DNA of 33,244 bases from a bacterium (GTDB lineage Bacteria > Planctomycetota > UBA11346): assembly GCA_020047915.1 (NCBI GenBank), contig JAIFND010000036.1, positions 1-33,244 of the forward strand, written 5' to 3'. The position numbers and the translations under genes were made by a program. Positions 31,643 to 33,244 of this stretch are shown piece by piece (position 1 is the first letter of the stretch; each line of letters begins with the position of its first letter). A model generated the notes under the pieces. The model worked only from the letters and a program-made list of their open reading frames with translations, was not told the DNA's origin and made no database searches.

Positions 31643-32650
31643 ATGCAGCGCTCCATCGCCTTCGCCCTGTCCGCCTGTGCCGTCTGCGCCTCCTGCTCTG
31701 CCGGGGATGCGGCCAACCTGCTGGTCAACGGCAGCTTCGAACAGCGCGATCCCGCCGGCCTGCCGCTGGGCTGGCAGGGCGGGAATCCCGGCTGCACCGA
31801 TGTGGCCGAGGGCAACCGCTACGCCAGCCTCACGCGTCTCGCCAAGGGTGCCAAGGCTGAGCTCAGCCAGACCATCGCCCTGCAATCGGGGTGGACCCAT
31901 CTCGCGGTGAGCGGCCGCCTGCGCGGCAGCGCCATCGTCCCCGGTGGCCAGGGCCACGAACGAGCGCACCTCTTCCTGACCTTCCTCAACGCCGACGGCA
32001 AGCCCTGCGGCTACGGCGCCACCAGTGGCGTTGCCGGGACCCAGGCCGCCTGGGTCACAGTCGCCCGCGTCGTGCCGGTGCCCACCGGCGCGACCGCAGT
32101 GCTGGCCACCATCGGACTGATGGGTGGTGCCACCGGCACCGTCGAGGCCGACGACCTGGTGATCGCGGCCCAGGCCGAACTGCCGGTCCCGACCTTCGCC
32201 CCGGTCGCGCCCCTCGACCTTCCCGCCGCCACCTGGCCGCTGAGCGATCCCGCCCTGACCCTCGACGCCGCCGAACCGCAGGCGCTGAACATCACCGCCA
32301 GCACCGCCGGCGACGCGACCAGCGAGCGCTGGATCCGCCTGCCGGTCGCCGCCGGCACGGTGCGCATCTCCTGCGAGATGCAGACCAAGGGCGTGCAGCT
32401 GGGCAAGGAGTCCAGCTGGCAGACCCCGCGCATCATGGTCACCTTCCACGATGCGGCCGGCGCCTTCGTCCCGCCCTATGGTGCGGTGCCCGAGCTGCGC
32501 AGCGACAGCGCCGGCTGGACCCCGGTCAGCGTGACGCGCGAGATCCCTTCCGGGGCGGCCTACATCAAGCTGAGCCCCGGCCTGCACCGCTGCACCGGCA
32601 CGGCCTCCTTCCGTGCGATCCGCATCGCCATGGAACCGGCCAAGCCCTGA
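31643..32650 (+). CDS. Secreted protein with tandem beta-sandwich domains
   Basis: A 335-residue exported protein with no recognisable catalytic motif. The N-terminal 24 residues (MQRSIAFALSACAVCASCSA, followed by GDAA) are a signal peptide; the LSAC segment is a short lipobox candidate, but type I cleavage looks as likely. Two carbohydrate-binding-module-like sandwiches follow: residues 25-175 open ANLLVNGSFEQRDPAGLPLGW, the classic CBM4/9-like start, and residues 200-335 contain a second one. Such proteins bind polysaccharide or scaffold enzymes. It has its own AAGGAA ribosome site and lies 87 nt after the BNR-4 gene. Its stop is 6 nt from the convergent regulator's stop. Function is inferred from fold style only. 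Confidence 0.7.
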   Translation: MQRSIAFALSACAVCASCSAGDAANLLVNGSFEQRDPAGLPLGWQGGNPGCTDVAEGNRYASLTRLAKGAKAELSQTIALQSGWTHLAVSGRLRGSAIVPGGQGHERAHLFLTFLNADGKPCGYGATSGVAGTQAAWVTVARVVPVPTGATAVLATIGLMGGATGTVEADDLVIAAQAELPVPTFAPVAPLDLPAATWPLSDPALTLDAAEPQALNITASTAGDATSERWIRLPVAAGTVRISCEMQTKGVQLGKESSWQTPRIMVTFHDAAGAFVPPYGAVPELRSDSAGWTPVSVTREIPSGAAYIKLSPGLHRCTGTASFRAIRIAMEPAKP

Positions 32651-32656
32651 CCCGCC

Positions 32657-33244
32657 TCACGCCCCGTCGCGGCGCCGCGCCTGCCAGACGGCCGGCGGCA
32701 CGCCGACCACGGCACGGAAGGCAGCCGTCAGCTGGCGGAGCGAGGTGAAGCCGCAGCGCTGCGCCACCGCCTCCGGCGCCAGGCGGCCGGAGCCCAGCAA
32801 CCCCTTGGCCAGCTCGACGCGGGCGATGCGGATCTGGTCGGATGGGCTGCATCCGGTCAGACGGCGGATCTGCCGCTCGACCGTGCGCCGCGACAGGCCG
32901 GTATGCGCCACGAGGTCGCCGACATCGATCCGCCGGTGCGCATTCTGCCCGATCCAGGCCAGGACCGCCTCGCCATCGAGGACCGCTTGGGCAGGCACGG
33001 TGGACAGGCGCCGCACCACCTCGCCCGGGGGCAGGCGCAGCACCGTCCCGCTCGGCGGCCGGCCGCCAATCATGCGGGCGAGCTGCGCCGCCGAGGCGGC
33101 CCCCACTTCGCGCCAGGGACAACGGATCGAGGACAACCGGCCGCCGACATGGGCGTTGGCGAAGGGATCGGCATTCACGCCCAGCACGCCGAGGTCGGTG
33201 CCCAGGCAACGCCCCGCCCCCTCGATCTGATCCACCACCGCCCG
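32657..33244 (-). CDS. XylR-like AraC-type regulator (partial at window end)
   Basis: The C-terminal 195 residues of a regulator whose frame stays open to the right edge, so the N-terminus lies outside. The visible front part (LGVLGVNADPFANAHVGGRLSSIRC and ASAAQLARMIGG) matches the end of a LacI/periplasmic-binding-type sugar sensor as in XylR, rather than a cupin. The rest is an AraC DNA-binding domain with two helix-turn-helix motifs (IDVGDLVAHTGLSRRTVERQ; GFTSLRQLTAAFRAVVGVPP). XylR-type proteins bind xylose and activate xylose genes. The GH43 and GH-A enzymes in this window make a xylose-related signal plausible. It is convergent with the secreted protein gene and separated from it by only 6 nt. 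Confidence 0.85.
   Translation of the reverse strand, partial: RAVVDQIEGAGRCLGTDLGVLGVNADPFANAHVGGRLSSIRCPWREVGAASAAQLARMIGGRPPSGTVLRLPPGEVVRRLSTVPAQAVLDGEAVLAWIGQNAHRRIDVGDLVAHTGLSRRTVERQIRRLTGCSPSDQIRIARVELAKGLLGSGRLAPEAVAQRCGFTSLRQLTAAFRAVVGVPPAVWQARRRDGA

Noticed and set aside
1-33244. CRISPR arrays, tRNA or rRNA genes
   Set aside because: No regularly spaced direct repeats, cloverleaf sequence or conserved rRNA segment was seen on reading the window.

Overview
The window is a gene-dense stretch of a high-GC bacterial chromosome with no rRNA or tRNA that I could see. The right-hand two thirds combine CAZymes, a uroporphyrinogen-decarboxylase (URO-D) homologue, a phytanoyl-CoA-type dioxygenase, a formylglycine-generating-enzyme (FGE) type domain and three AraC-type regulators. 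That mix recalls polysaccharide-degrading members of the PVC superphylum (Lentisphaerota, Planctomycetota) or Hydrogenedentota. The lineage guess is inference and weak; no marker gene here fixes it.

Region 1 (1-7.0 kb, plus strand) holds an intact DUF4914-like P-loop protein, a purE remnant, an intact purK, the tail of an SbtA-type bicarbonate permease, the head of an OFA-type MFS permease, and a P-type cation ATPase broken by a frameshift with a small deletion. It ends in a relic of a group II intron 3' end and a pair of imperfect inverted repeats. The segment looks less GC-rich than the rest and carries every broken gene in the window, so it reads as a decaying or rearranged block, or an assembly join.

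Region 2 (7.0-11.0 kb, minus strand) is a compact ADP-ribose/NAD operon: nrtR, pncA, a Nudix-ADP-ribosylglycohydrolase fusion, and a second ADP-ribosylglycohydrolase. A near-consensus promoter upstream of nrtR is covered by two 21-bp palindromes with identical 7-7-7 geometry, which are likely NrtR operators. The enzymes would make and destroy ADP-ribose, the known NrtR ligand, so the operon may control its own signal.

Region 3 (11.0-14.9 kb, minus strand) is DNA housekeeping: dnaB, a 36-residue lysine-rich histone-like peptide with its own terminator, dprA, and an unknown HTH-like gene overlapping dprA.

Region 4 (14.9-33.2 kb) is a carbohydrate-utilisation locus. A minus-strand run (GH43, URO-D homologue, sugar isomerase/epimerase-like TIM barrel, PhyH-type dioxygenase, ribokinase-like kinase) faces a divergent AraC regulator. 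Then come a glycosidase-like/FGE-like fusion, a second AraC regulator, and four plus-strand genes: a secreted beta-helix protein with a C-terminal sorting-like tail, a secreted clan GH-A-like glycosidase, a BNR-4-like propeller without a signal peptide, and a secreted beta-sandwich protein. A XylR-like regulator runs off the right edge. A plausible reading is extracellular cleavage of a plant- or algal-type heteropolysaccharide followed by intracellular processing of modified sugars, with each block under its own sugar-sensing AraC/XylR regulator.
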